This document shows positions 42,251 to 54,265 of a DNA stretch of 64,000 nt, in pieces. Both the position numbers and the translations under genes were made by a program. Under the pieces are notes generated by a model. That model searched no databases. It saw nothing but the letters and a program-made list of their open reading frames with translations, and was not told the DNA's origin. Origin of the DNA: Hirsutella rhossiliensis (lineage: Eukaryota; Ascomycota; Sordariomycetes; Hypocreales; Ophiocordycipitaceae); assembly GCF_020360975.1 (NCBI RefSeq), contig NW_025408682.1:248001-312000 (forward strand). Reading direction: 5' to 3'. Within the stretch, counting starts at the first letter, position 1. Each line of letters starts with the position of its first letter.

Positions 42251-44890
42251 ACCTTCTTATAATTATCTAAGCGTCTTTAAGGGTAATATCTTACTATTTA
42301 ATAAGGCCTATTAGTATTAAGTACTAACGATCTTTATAAATATACTAAGGAGGTTACTTTTACTTATAAACGTCTTATTAGTTTTAGTCTATAAACTTTT
42401 CCTTATCTTTAGCGTAAAAGCGCCTTTTATTACCTTTTACTTTAACTTTGCTATAGTAAGTAGGTAAAATAAAGCTCTTACTCTTAAATAGTAGTATATT
42501 AAAGAAAATAGCGGTATTCTTAAGGAGGTCTATCGCTAGGCCTAGGATACTATTTAAGTTCGCCGCTATATCTTAGGAAAGGGTAGAGTAAGCGAAAGAA
42601 AGGGAGAAGATAAGATTAAATAGTTAAGGTAAGTAATTCTAAGTTATAACGCTAAGAAGCTAAGAGGGTATTATATAAATATATAAGAGTTATATTAATA
42701 GAGGATCGTTATAAGTAAGAAAGTATATAAAGTATATATATATATATATATATATAAAAGGAAGAAGAAGGAAAGAAAAAGGAAGGTATAGTAAGAGGAA
42801 TAAATAGTTATTAAAGCGCGTAGTTATTAGTTACTTTAGCTAGCCTTTATAGTAGTAAGGTCTTAGGTATATTTAGGGGTTATACTTAAATAGCTTCTTT
42901 TACTAGTTATCGATTAAGGAGCTATTTAATCTTTAATTTTTTCTTCCCCTCTTTACTCTTTCTATTCCTTTTCTTCCTTTTCTCTTCTTTATCTTCTTTA
43001 TTTCTTTAGACCGCTATCTCTTATCTTCTCCTTTTATAACTACCTCTTCTTCCCTATTATATCTTATAAGACCGTTAAACTTAAAACTAAAGAGCTACTA
43101 AATATCGTTAACCTTTCTTTAACTACTCTTTTATAACCTTCCCTTATTACTACTACTCTTCTTACTTAGAATTATTATACTAAGGTCTTTCCTTACTTTT
43201 AAGTAATAACTATCTAACTTATTTAATCTCGCTTAGCTCGTTTTAACGGTCTTCTTTTATAGATCTATAGTTACTTCGAGACCTAGGTCTATAGTAGAAA
43301 TAATATCGGTTACTAAGGGTTTTTAATTTATATAGAAATTGCCTTTTAGTTATAGGTTCTATTAAAAGCTCTTAATATTATTAAGATTAAAGCGCGCGGT
43401 CGCTCTCCTTTCTCTTACTTTCTTAAGAGTACGCTAGGTCGGTATAATTAAATCGTCTTCTATACCCTTTATTATAGACATTAGCTAGTAACCTATATCC
43501 CTATAGAAATCGCTTATTTATATAGATACTTCTTTTCTTAGCTTAGTTTAAAGTAGTAAGAATACTCTTAAGTAGTCTTAATTACTTTATATAGAACTTA
43601 TAATCCTTACCTTTACTAAGGGTATATTTAAACTTATTAGATAACTATAACTTCCGCTTATAAGTATATTATATTTCCTTTTTATAAGTATATCTCTCTT
43701 TTAAGTACTACTAGCGGCTCTTACGCTAACTATATCTAGGATTTAACTAAGGCGCTTATTTATAAATAGTAGTACTTCCTTAAATACTATAGGGCTACTT
43801 ATAACCTTAATAGATTCGCTAACTATATATATAGTTATAATTTCTATACTAACCTTAAGACTAATAAATTTTATAATAAGTATATTAATAATAAGACCGC
43901 CCCTTATCTTCTTTATAATATCCCTAATCCCTTTAGTCTTACTAAGGATTTAAAGGAAAGGGAGGAAATTAACCTTAAGCCCGTTTTACTTAAAAAGAAA
44001 TTATATAAGTTTAATAAGCTCTCTTTTAAATAATAATTAAATAGTCTTTAAGTTTACTTTATAGTAGTTTATAGTAAGTTTACTAAGAGTAAGTAGCCTT
44101 ATTTAGTCGCTATCTTTAATAGTAAAGGTTTTTCTCTTAAGGATATATACGTTTAATTTAGTAAGTTAAAAATATATTAAAATTTATATTATAGGCGCGT
44201 TTATTTTTACTATAGCGGGTCTCCCTTTTTATAATAAAGAATAGACGTCCTTATTTATAAAGTAAAAAATCCTATTCTTAAAGGAGGTAAGTAGTAAGAA
44301 TATTCGTTTTCTTACTTTATTATTTAATTATATCTTTATTTATCTTCTTTTAAGTATTAAAAGGTAGGTTATTATTAAAGAAAGGTAGGAAATATTATCT
44401 TTATTTACTTAAGGAGCTTTAAGTAAAAAACTTAAAATAATAAGGTAGTAAGTAAGGCGCTTATAAATATCTTAGCTACTATAGTCGTCCTTTAATTAAA
44501 TAGTTAAACGGTGCCTTAGTTACTAGTTAGGTTTTAGCGTACTTCTTATAATAGTTATAGATTTTTATCTTTACTACCTTTTCCTCCTTAGCTCCTTTTT
44601 ACCTCCTCTTTTTTTTATTAAATTAGCGTTTTTAAAGCTTTTATATAAAGACCCTTTTTTACTTTACTAAGTTATAGTAGCTAAACCTTAATTACATACC
44701 TTAGGCCTTTCTTAGGTATCTATAGTTACTTTTCTTTATCTTCCTAGCTTTAATCCTTTAAAGGTTTATTAGGGAGTTATTATAATTATAGTACTATTTA
44801 ATCTAAGGCTTCTTTACTTAATAAAAGTAGTATATTATCTACTTTATTTATTATTTCTTCCTTCTTCCTCTTATTAATAGTAATCTTATC
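42251..44890. other. RIP-decayed repeat DNA with low-complexity tracts
   Basis: Includes a (TA)n tract at 42732-42755, a purine-rich run at 42757-42800 and pyrimidine-rich sequence near 42940-43060. The plus strand around 43.7-44.4 kb has an open-looking frame (NRFANYIYSYNFYTNLKTNK, PNPFSLTKDLKEREEINLKP) that I cannot assign. The 3' end and LTR of element D may lie in the last few hundred bases. Confidence 0.3.
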
Positions 44891-47800
44891 TTAAAATAAT
44901 TAGTTATCCTTAGTAAAGTACTATTAACCTTCCTTATCCTTTTTAAACTTTTTTAAATACTCTCTTAGGATTATCTTATTAAGCACGATTCTATCTAAAG
45001 TTTTAATCCTATATACCTTAGACTACTCTAAGTATAATATTACTTAAAAGGGACCGTTCTACCTTATTTAATACTTAGCTTACTTCCCTAGATTATTTAA
45101 TTATCTTACGTTAAATAGTAAGATAAGGTCTTTAAGTTATAGGCTTTCTTTCCTTATTATAAACTTATTATCTTTATCCGTCCTTTTTATTAATTAATTT
45201 TAATATCTTATTACTCTTTTCTTAGCTTCTTTTATATCTTTTCTTTCCTTTTTAAAACTTATACTTATACTTTAAATAATTCTTCTTTTATCTTTACTTT
45301 ATCTTAGTTAATTAGTCGCTAAGTTAGGTATTTTACTTTAAGAGGTAGTACTAGTTCTTATTTATATAGTAAGTAGAAAGCTAATATTCTATAAGACTCT
45401 TTAACTACTATTTAGTCTATAAAGATTACTTAGTTAAGGTATTTAATCTACTTACCCTTTTTCTTTACTATTTTTATAAGTACTATTATTAACCTTTAGT
45501 ACCCTTATTCTACTACTATATTCGCCTATAAATTATATACTAAAGTTTAAATAACTTTAACGCTTATATCCTCTAGGATATACTTAAAGTCTTTCTTTAT
45601 TTTAGGCCCTTTATTAATTATTACGTATAGTACTATACTATACCTATAAATAATAAAGAGTATAAATTTATTTATAGCTCTTATAGTAATTTCTTTAACT
45701 AAGGTTACTTCTACTTATTTAATAAGGTCGTCTTATACTTTTATAAGGTATAAATACCTATAATTAGATAGTATATACTAGCTATTAAAGTAAATCTTAC
45801 TTATAAGGTAGCTAGGCGTAGTCGCGGTTATAACTTCTTAGGGTCTCTTAGTTATAAAGTATTAGTATTTTTTATAAGAAGAGATTACGCTATAAATATC
45901 GTTTTAAAGGCTAGCTTATTAATACCTATTCTTTATAAACGTATATATAACTTATTATCCTTTATATCTTATTTATATATAGTACTTTATAATAATTCCT
46001 TTCTATTCTTTTAAGTTATCTATAATTAGTATAGGTTTTCTTTCTTCCTTTTTAAGGAGTCGCTAAAGCTTTTAATCTTTAACGCAGAAATTTAGACTGT
46101 TTAGAAATAGCTTCCTATAGTTTTATTTAGAAAGGCCCTTTAGCCGTTTTAACGTTTAAAGGAAGTCTTTAATTATCCTTAATTCCTTTAAGTAGTCCCT
46201 TTATAGCTTAGTCCCCTATATTATATTTAGGTAAAAGTCTATAAATGCTTTAATACCGCCTTTTATTTCCCTATCTAAAGCGTTAAAAGGTCCTTTAGGC
46301 TTTCTTAAGAGTCTATCGGCTATACTATTCTTCTTACCTTTAACGTATTATATAGTAAAGTTAAAGAGGAAAATATAGCTTATTTAATAAGTTACTATAG
46401 CTTTAGGGACGTTTTTAAGGGTACCTTTTAGTTAATCGACTAAGACCTATATATTAGTTTCTAAGATAAAATATATACTATATAGGTATATTCTTAGTTT
46501 CTTAAGTATACTTAATATAGCCTTATACTCCCTCTTTATTATATTATATTTAGTTTCTACTAGTAATTATATTTTACTTTTAAACCTTATAAGGCGCCTC
46601 TTTCTATTAATAATTTATATTAAGACTGCCCCCTAGCTAAGCTAACTAGTATTATATATTAAAATAATATCTCCTCTTCCTAGGCTAACGTTAAGGGATA
46701 CTAAAAAGACTAGATTAATAATAGCTTCCTTAAGGGTAGCTATTACTTTTACTTATTTATCTCCTTATTCTTAATAGACTTCTTTCTTTAATAGGTCTAT
46801 AAGGGGTTTTACTAAGATAGCGAACTATTTAATCTAGATTTAATAGTATCCTATAATATAAAGAAAAGCTTTAATATATATTATATTAAGGTATCTTATC
46901 TATTCCTTAATTTTAATAACTTTAGCTTTTCTAGGGTACCTTTTATTTATTTTATAAATATAACTAATAACTTTAGTAACTTACTAATAGAATTTCGATT
47001 TAGCCTTTATAATTATATAACTAAAGAGTTTAACGTTAACTAAGACTTTATTAAGGTTAATAAGGTACTTAAAGATAAATCTCCTTACTTTTAGCGCTAC
47101 CTTTTTATTATTATATATTATATCGGGCCCCTTAATACCTATATTATTAAGAAAACTCTTATAGATATTTAGTATAAGGTCTTATAGGATTCTTTATATT
47201 ATCCTTATAAATTAGCTAACTAAGTTTATAGCCCCTTAAGGGAGTATATATATACGTAATAGGCTAATAGGTATCGTAAATATCGTTAAGTTTTAGCTTT
47301 TAATATTAAAAGGGATTTAATTATCGCTTAAAAAAGGGTCTAGGAGGGAAAGGATCTTATATATTAAGAAGTAGTCGCTAAACCTATCTATATTTAGCGG
47401 TAGGTTTATATCTCTTATTATAATAGTATTTATATATATAGCGGAATTAATTAGGTATAGTCCTTTATCTTTCTTTACTACTAGGAAAAAGGGGTTCTTA
47501 TAAAGCCTATACCTTTCTTTAAGGACTCTTATTTCTAGTTTAATTTTAAGGATATTAATAACTTTCTACTTTATTACTTTTAAGATTAAGATTAAAGCTA
47601 CTTACTATACTTTATATTTTATTATCCTAATAACCTATAAAGGGGCTATAGCTAGGTCGACTTTACCTATTTTTATAAAGTCCTAGGATAACGCTACTTC
47701 CTTATTAAATAGAATACTATCGAAGATCCGGATTTCTACCTTTATAAGAAAGCCCTTAAATTATTCGTAAATTACTTTAAGTCTTTCTTATTTTAACCGC

Positions 47801-48150
47801 TTTCCTTTTTATATACTTAAGAATTTTCCTATTAAGTATTTTAGGTAGGGTCTAGGCTATATCTTATCTTTAATAGTATTTTATTTAGTCTTCTTTTAGT
47901 TATAGTCCCCTTTTAGTATTAAGCCGTTTAATAAAGTATTGTTAATAAGGTTAATCTTATTTACTTTTCTTTTAAAGAGAGTATTAACTCTTAGATTATA
48001 TAATTTAATAGGTCGTTTCCTCCTTATCTTAACTTTAACCTTCTAGATCTTTCTAAACTTCTTTCTAGCTTTAATAATATTTTTCTTAAATTCTCCTATA
48101 GCCTCTATAACTATAACTTTAATAATCTCTTTTACTATTTTAGATCTAAT
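44891..48150 (-). pseudogene. Element D: Ty3-type pol (RT, RNase H, integrase), RIP-decayed
   Basis: Reading the minus strand downward from about 47.9 kb gives a Ty3-type RT: LPQGAINLVSQFIRIIQ-IL (about 47250), then the catalytic block as FLNNIGIKGP near 47131-47160, where both Asp of the usual DD pair read Asn. Next comes the RNase H/connection region (RSIRAFLGIVGYY-like, KREYKAILSILKKLRIYL) and ISYIFLFNFTI-YVKGKKNSIADRL. Integrase follows to the C-terminal YRIKTLDRIVLNKIILREYL near 44980. Element C2 (48151-50023) is inserted upstream; protease sequence resumes at 50024. Confidence 0.65.
48146..48150. repeat. Target site duplication CTAAT (left) of C2
   Basis: Matches 50024-50028. Confidence 0.9.
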
Positions 48151-48327
48151 TATTATAGAGTAAGTAAAGGCATAGGCTTAGGTATAGTCTATTAAAAGAA
48201 GGTTAATAATCTATAAGGGGGAAAAGGAAGAGAAGTATAAGCCTAGCTTATATAGGAGCAGAGGCCGCTTATATATAGACTTAGCCTAGACCTTAGTCTA
48301 GGCCTATATAGGGTAAAAGCCCTTATA
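48151..48327 (-). repeat. C2 LTR (left)
   Basis: 177 bp, TATTATAGAGTA...GCCCTTATA on the plus strand. Confidence 0.85.
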
Positions 48328-48732
48328 TTATACCCCTACCTAGCTTTTAAAGAAGCGCGCCTTTAAATAATACTTAATACCGCGCTTAGGAGGACGGAAC
48401 CCTTATATAAACTATATACGCTTAGTCGCCGAAAAAACGTTAGTAAATAACGTATAATACCCTCCTTAGCGAGCTTCTTAGATAGACTATATTATTAGTA
48501 AGGGCCGCGCCCTAGGACTTAAGCTTTAGTACTTTTAGCTAAGAAGTAAAGGTATATAAAATAGCGCGTAGCTAGCTTTAGTAAGCTTATAGTATCCCGC
48601 CCCCCTTATATCGGTATATAGTAATAGCTCTTAGTACTATAATATAAGGGATAGTACTTTAGTATATAAGGCTCCGCTCCCTCTTATATAGGGCTATACG
48701 GGCACTTTATTTTACTATAGTTATATTATATT

Positions 48733-49860
48733 AGCGGCCTTCCTATATCTTAGCCGCCATTTCGGTCGCTATAAGTATACGTCCTATTTATATAGTAGCT
48801 ACTACTATATATAAGGGGACGCTAACGAAGCCCGTAAAGGCATTACTAAGATTACTCGTTATTAGAGTTACTATTATCGAACCTAACCTCCTTTCTATCC
48901 TAGTACGTACGCCCCTCTACTACTTAGAGTACGTTTACCCGCGCCTCCTAGCGCGGGCACTTTAAAAACTAATAGGATTTACTACTATAGCCTATATAGC
49001 GACCCTCCTATCGCTACCTCTTTTTATCCTTAGTCCTTAAAGTAGAGATAGAGATATTTATAGTATTACTAGCATTATCCTCTTCTTATACTATAAAAGA
49101 AGATAAAAAAAGAAACTTATTACTACTAAGCTCGCGAAGAAGGTAGACGAGATTAGTATATATATTTAGTAGTATAGACCTTTCGCTAAAATAAGTACGC
49201 TAATTAGTATTTAAGCTTATAATAAGGTAATTATACTTTACTATATTAGGCTAGCTATATACGTTTACTAGATAAAGCACCTCTTTAAACTATATAAAGT
49301 AGGCTAGAATAGCTTTACTTTACTTTTAATAAAGCATTATAAGCTCCTAGCCTACTAACCTAGCTATATTAAGTTCGCCGTAATTAGTATAAAGCTTTAC
49401 TAAGAGGTCGGCTAGTCTATTTATACTAGTACGTATAAACGGTAAGAGATGCCTTTATAAGTATAGGGATAGGCTTATATAAAGATAGTTAAATTAAGCG
49501 CGGATATCCCTTATTATAGCGCTATCGGTATAAAGCTTTGCTTTTATATAACGTAGCTATAGCTCGAGCTCTATAGAGGAGCCGTCGAACTTACTAAGGT
49601 ATAGTAGTACCGCTCTTCGTTATATAGAGCCCTACTATTATAAGAGGCTCTTAATTACCTAGGCAAACTAAGTATTACGTTCGCCTTAATTTTATAACTA
49701 TAAGAGTATAGATATTTCGTATATATATATACTAGCGCGGGCGGTTTAACTAAACTAAGTAATTAAACGTTAGCTTTAAAAGTAGCTAAAAATAGCTATT
49801 TTATATATAGGGATATAAAGAGGGTAAAATAAAGGGTAGATTATACTATTATAGAGTAAG
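48733..49860 (+). pseudogene. Unrecognised long frame inside C2 (same as in C1)
   Basis: The plus frame parallels the C1 frame codon for codon (RTPLYYLEYVYPRLLARAL, GFTTIAYIATLLSLPLFIL, SIILFLYYKRR). Differences are nearly all transitions at all three codon positions, as RIP would produce. Confidence 0.35.
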
Positions 49861-50023
49861 TAAAGGCATAGGCTTAGGTACGGTCTATTAAAAGAAGGTT
49901 AATAATTTATAAGGGGGAAAAGGAAGAGAAGTATAGGCTTAGCCTATATAGGCGCGGAGGCCGCTTATATATAGACCTAGCCTAGACCCTAGTCTAGGCC
50001 TATATAAGGTAAAAGCCCTTATA
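49847..50023 (-). repeat. C2 LTR (right)
   Basis: 177 bp, followed by the TSD CTAAT at 50024-50028. Confidence 0.85.
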
Positions 50024-51065
50024 CTAATAGCTAGAATCGCTTTATCTCCTTTATTTATAATTAATTACTATTATACTAGTACTATTAAGGGCTTATTTAT
50101 ACTAGTATAGGCTAGTTTAGGGACTTAGTTAGCGCCCCCTTTATAACTAAGGATCTTACTTCTTAGTAAGAGAATCTCGGCTATTAGGCTATATATAAGA
50201 GGCTCTCTCTATAATTATTAGGTAGCTCTTAGGTTATCTTCTTTAACTTTTATTATTAAAGCCTAAAAAATTTCTTAGGAGCTAGGTAGCTATTTCCTAT
50301 ATAGTCTCCTTAAGCTTTAGTGTTTTATATACGTCTTTATTAACTATTAAGGTTATAGTTTAAAAGGATTTTACTATATTAACCTTATCTAAAAGCTCTT
50401 ATTTAATAGCTCCTACTACTAGCGTAACTACTTAGATAGTACCGATTTAATATTTAACCTATATATCGCCGTTTATTAGGGATTAATTAAATAATATATA
50501 TATAGCTTTAATAAATAATATACTTAAGATAAAGGGGACTAAGACTTTATTTAGCGTAATATAAAGATAGATTAGTATTTAAGCTATACTTAGATAGAGA
50601 TTAGTTTTTACCTCCTTAACTATATTTATAAGGGACCTAGTATATACTATTATTAATACTCTTATTAATAGGATTTTAAGCCTATATACGTTTATATATT
50701 TTAATAGGTAAGATCGTACCCTTATAGATATTAGCCCGTTAAAGGGATAAGACCTTTCGTACTCCCCTTTTAACTTACTTCTAAGTATACTTAAAGGCTT
50801 TATAAACACCTTAATTATTTAACTAGGTATCTTCTTTAATTATAGTTAATTTAAATTTTTATTTTTCCCTTTTAAAGTAAAGGCCGCTAGTTATACGACT
50901 TTAGTAAAGATAAAGAGGTATAAAGTAAAGAAATCTCTAAGACTTATATTTATAACCTAAGGCCCTTTGAGCTATATATAAGACTAATAATTAAATAACT
51001 ATATAGTTAATTACTTTACTAATCCTTAGCTATATACTACGCGTACTTTAAGTATATACCCTTAT
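50024..51065 (-). pseudogene. Element D upstream part (protease/Gag side), RIP-decayed
   Basis: Minus-strand frame includes the 76-codon piece at 50579-50809 (RLKILLIRVLIIVYTRSLIN) and a block with VVTLVVGAIK, NIVKSF and YKTLKLKE that looks like the region between Gag and RT of Ty3 elements. A clear DSG or DTG protease site could not be read. 50690-51065 is inverted relative to 36291-36730. Confidence 0.45.
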
Positions 51066-54000
51066 CCCTATTAAAACTAGTCTCTAGGGTATAAACTTAT
51101 TATTCCGTTTTATTTATATAGTAACGAGTAGCTTTATAAAGCTAAGAATACTTAGAGGACAATAGTACTATTTAGAAAAAATAAAATCTAGGGATTTAAT
51201 TATTAAAGTAGTAACTACCTTAATAGCTAGAGTTAAGGACCTAATAAGGCGATAGACTTATTAGGAAATAAATAATTAAATAATACCTTTACTAATAGTA
51301 AAGGAAAAGTAATAAGCTAATACTAAAAAACCCTAAGCTCCTATTATTAGCCCTATAACCCTTAATACTAGCGACTTAGTTAAGAAACTATAATCCTTAT
51401 ATAATACTTTAAAATATATAAATAATAATAATAGTATAATCTAAACTATTCTAGAACCCTACTAAGACCTTTACTTATATATATATTAATAATACTAATA
51501 TAAGTACTAATAAGGGATACCTTAAAAACCTTAACCTTAGCTCTCTTCTATATAGTAGCTTATAAAGAACGCTTACCTCCCGCTAATAGATAAGAAAGTA
51601 AGTAATAAGATAGTTATAATAAGATATCCTTTAACTCTAAAAACTCTAACTTTAAATTTTTATAACCTTATAATCTATAAGTATACTATATCTAGAAACG
51701 CTAGCTATTAAGAGGGACTATTTAATCCTACTACTAGCGATATAAAGAAAATTAAGGTAGATATTAATAAGATTATTAATAGACTTAGAGATATACTTAT
51801 TAAAAGCTAAGATAACCTTATAAGAAGACTTTACTAACTATAACTCTTACTTATTAGTAAATTTAACGGTAAAAATATAATTAAATTCCTTAAGAAGTTT
51901 AAATAAAAGATATATATTAACTATATTTATAATAAGGATAAAATAGACTAGCTTAAAGTCTATATATCCTTTATATAAGCCCTTACTATTAAAATTCTTA
52001 TAAACGGAGTTACTTAGGAAGAAGTAAAGAAGAGACTCCTTTAATACTACTATATATATAATATTAAATAACTAGAAACTACTAATAACCGCTTAAACTA
52101 TTATAATACTAAAAAGCCTAAGATTATTATAATAGTTATAAAATAGCTTAGTCTCTACTTATACCTATAGCGTAAAGTATAACTTAATAGCTAGGAAGAA
52201 TCTATAGTCTAGTTATACTTTATTTACTATATAATACTAAAGGAGCTTATTATTAATATTATAAAGAGAAATAAGAAGATATTAAAAGTTATCTTAAAAC
52301 TCTTATATAAAAGCCTTATCTATATAATTAATAACTACTTAGTACCTCGCTAAGACGTTAAGCGATAAGATATAGTATCTAAAGTCTATAATTAGAAGCT
52401 TAAGAACCTAAAGAAAGACTAGCTCTTTAAGGAAATTAATAAAGTAATAAAGGAAGTTAAATCTAATAAGGGTAAAGAAAAACTTCTTAAAGAGTTAAAG
52501 AAAATAAATAAGAAACCTAGATAGCCTATAAAAGAGATCTTAGACTTAATAAAAGCCTTTAAAGATATAAAGATTAACCTTACTTACTAGTAAGAGTAGA
52601 TATTTAACTAGCTTAATAAGGAATAAAGACGCGTTAGTAGTAAAGGCTACTCTTTAAGTTATAAATAAGGAGGTAGTATAAATACTATTAGATTTTACTA
52701 CCTATTTAATTAAGATATATAGTTTTAGGTTAATGCTTTTAACTAGCCTAGGAGATACTTTTATTATAGTAAAGAAGGATATTACCCTAATAAGTATAAG
52801 GTATACTCTTAGGACTATAAGATTAGATTTATAATATATAAAGTAGTAAATATGACTCTTTACCTTAAAAGAAAAGATAATAAAAGTATAATTCCCTTAG
52901 TACTTATTAATAGGTTTTCTTAAATAGGTATATATATTTAAAGGCTTATTATATACTAGGTAGATATATAGCTAGACTCCTTTATATTACTACTTATAAA
53001 ATAGGTTAAAGCTATAGTTATACTATCTTACCTAAATTAAGCTACTAGTAAAAGAGAATCTAGTTTCTTAAACTAGTTTTAAAGATATAAAAGCTTATAT
53101 AAGTAGAAGCTAAGGAATTTAAAAGTAAGCGATATAAGAAAAAAGGTAAGAAGGATATCGGTTATTATAATTATAGATAATATATAATAAAGCGATATAT
53201 ATAATTAGATAATTTATATAACTATAATAGGGATTAATACCTATAAAGGAAAAAGATAAAAAGTTAAAGAGGATATAAAGGAAATCGAGATAATAAGAAT
53301 AGTAAAAACTATCTTAAAGATTATCCCTATATACTATAGATATAGAGTAGATCTAGATAAGAAGTTTAATAGACTTATAAATAAAATTATTAGAGAAATT
53401 ATATATAAAAGAATCCTAATCCCTTTAAATTACTTAATTAACTTTATTCCTTAACAAAGTAATAGACTTAGTATAAGGTATATAAATATAGCCTAAAGTA
53501 TAGAAAATTATAAATTTTAGACCTTAGAGAAAGTAAAGAGTAATATAAGACCTTATAGAGCTATAATAATAGTTATAAAAGTAGCTAAAGATAATATAGA
53601 GAGTAGTTTACTCCTCCTTAAATATTTATAAGGAAAACTTATAATAGCTTTAATATAAGTTAAAGAATAAGATAAAGAATACTAAGTCGAACCGATTAAG
53701 CTTACTTACCTTACTTATAAAGAATCGGATTATATATGCCTTAAAGTTTAATAAGTACTAAAGGAAGTTAGATTTATAACTAATATAATTAGTATAACGT
53801 AACTAGTCTAAGGACTATTTAATTAATAAACTCTAGAAGTAATAAGACTAAAGAAAGATAAATTTATTATATAAAAAGTAGTATTCTTAATAAGATACTA
53901 AGAGATAACTTTAAAAGACCTTATAGCGATTCTTATAATATATATAAATACGGTCCTTATACCTTTCCGCTCGCTTAAATATATATAAGACCTACTCTAT

Positions 54001-54077
54001 ATTTAAGTATAGCTTAGTAGCTAGAAAGCTAAAGTTCTAAGCGCCTTAATTAATACTAGGTTTAAAGGAAACCTTAT
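51066..54077 (+). pseudogene. Element E: Gag and start of protease, RIP-decayed, cut by B2
   Basis: From about 51.3 kb the plus strand reads a long Gag: SDIKKIKVDINKIINRLRDI, QLLLISKFNGKNIIKFLKKF, VTQEEVKKRLLQYY. A zinc knuckle at 52752-52800 reads RYFYYSKEGYYPNKYK: the CX2CX4HX4C spacing is intact but every Cys and His has become Tyr. The frame continues to a protease-like ALINT-FKGNLI (normally a D-T/S-G site) at about 54040-54070, where B2 is inserted. Confidence 0.55.
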
Positions 54078-54265
54078 TATAAGAGTCTTTAACTATTATA
54101 GGTTATAGGCTTAGGCTATAGCTTAAGCTATATAGTTATATATAAAGGGCCGGATCCTATATATATATATATATAGGCTAGCGGCGTATAAGAGAGCTCT
54201 ATATAGCTTATTAATATTATCCTATAAACGGTACCTATATATATACCTCTACTTACTCCGTAATA
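54078..54265 (+). repeat. B2 5' LTR
   Basis: It is 188 bp and starts TATAAGAGTC and ends CTCCGTAATA; matches both B1 LTRs. Confidence 0.9.

Larger units (their letters stand above)
48151..50023 (-). mobile_element. Non-autonomous LTR element C2 (1,873 bp)
   Basis: It has exactly the same length as C1 and aligns without indels in the parts compared; most differences are C/T or G/A. LTRs are 48151-48327 and 49847-50023; TSD CTAAT. It carries the same unrecognised plus-strand frame (about 48733-49860). It is more RIP-mutated than C1. Inserted into element D between protease and RT. Confidence 0.85.

Noticed and set aside
13107..54077. Using the lack of in-frame TGA stops as proof of former coding frames
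   Set aside because: RIP turns TG and CA into TA on either strand, so TGA itself becomes TAA; its absence is expected everywhere in these regions.
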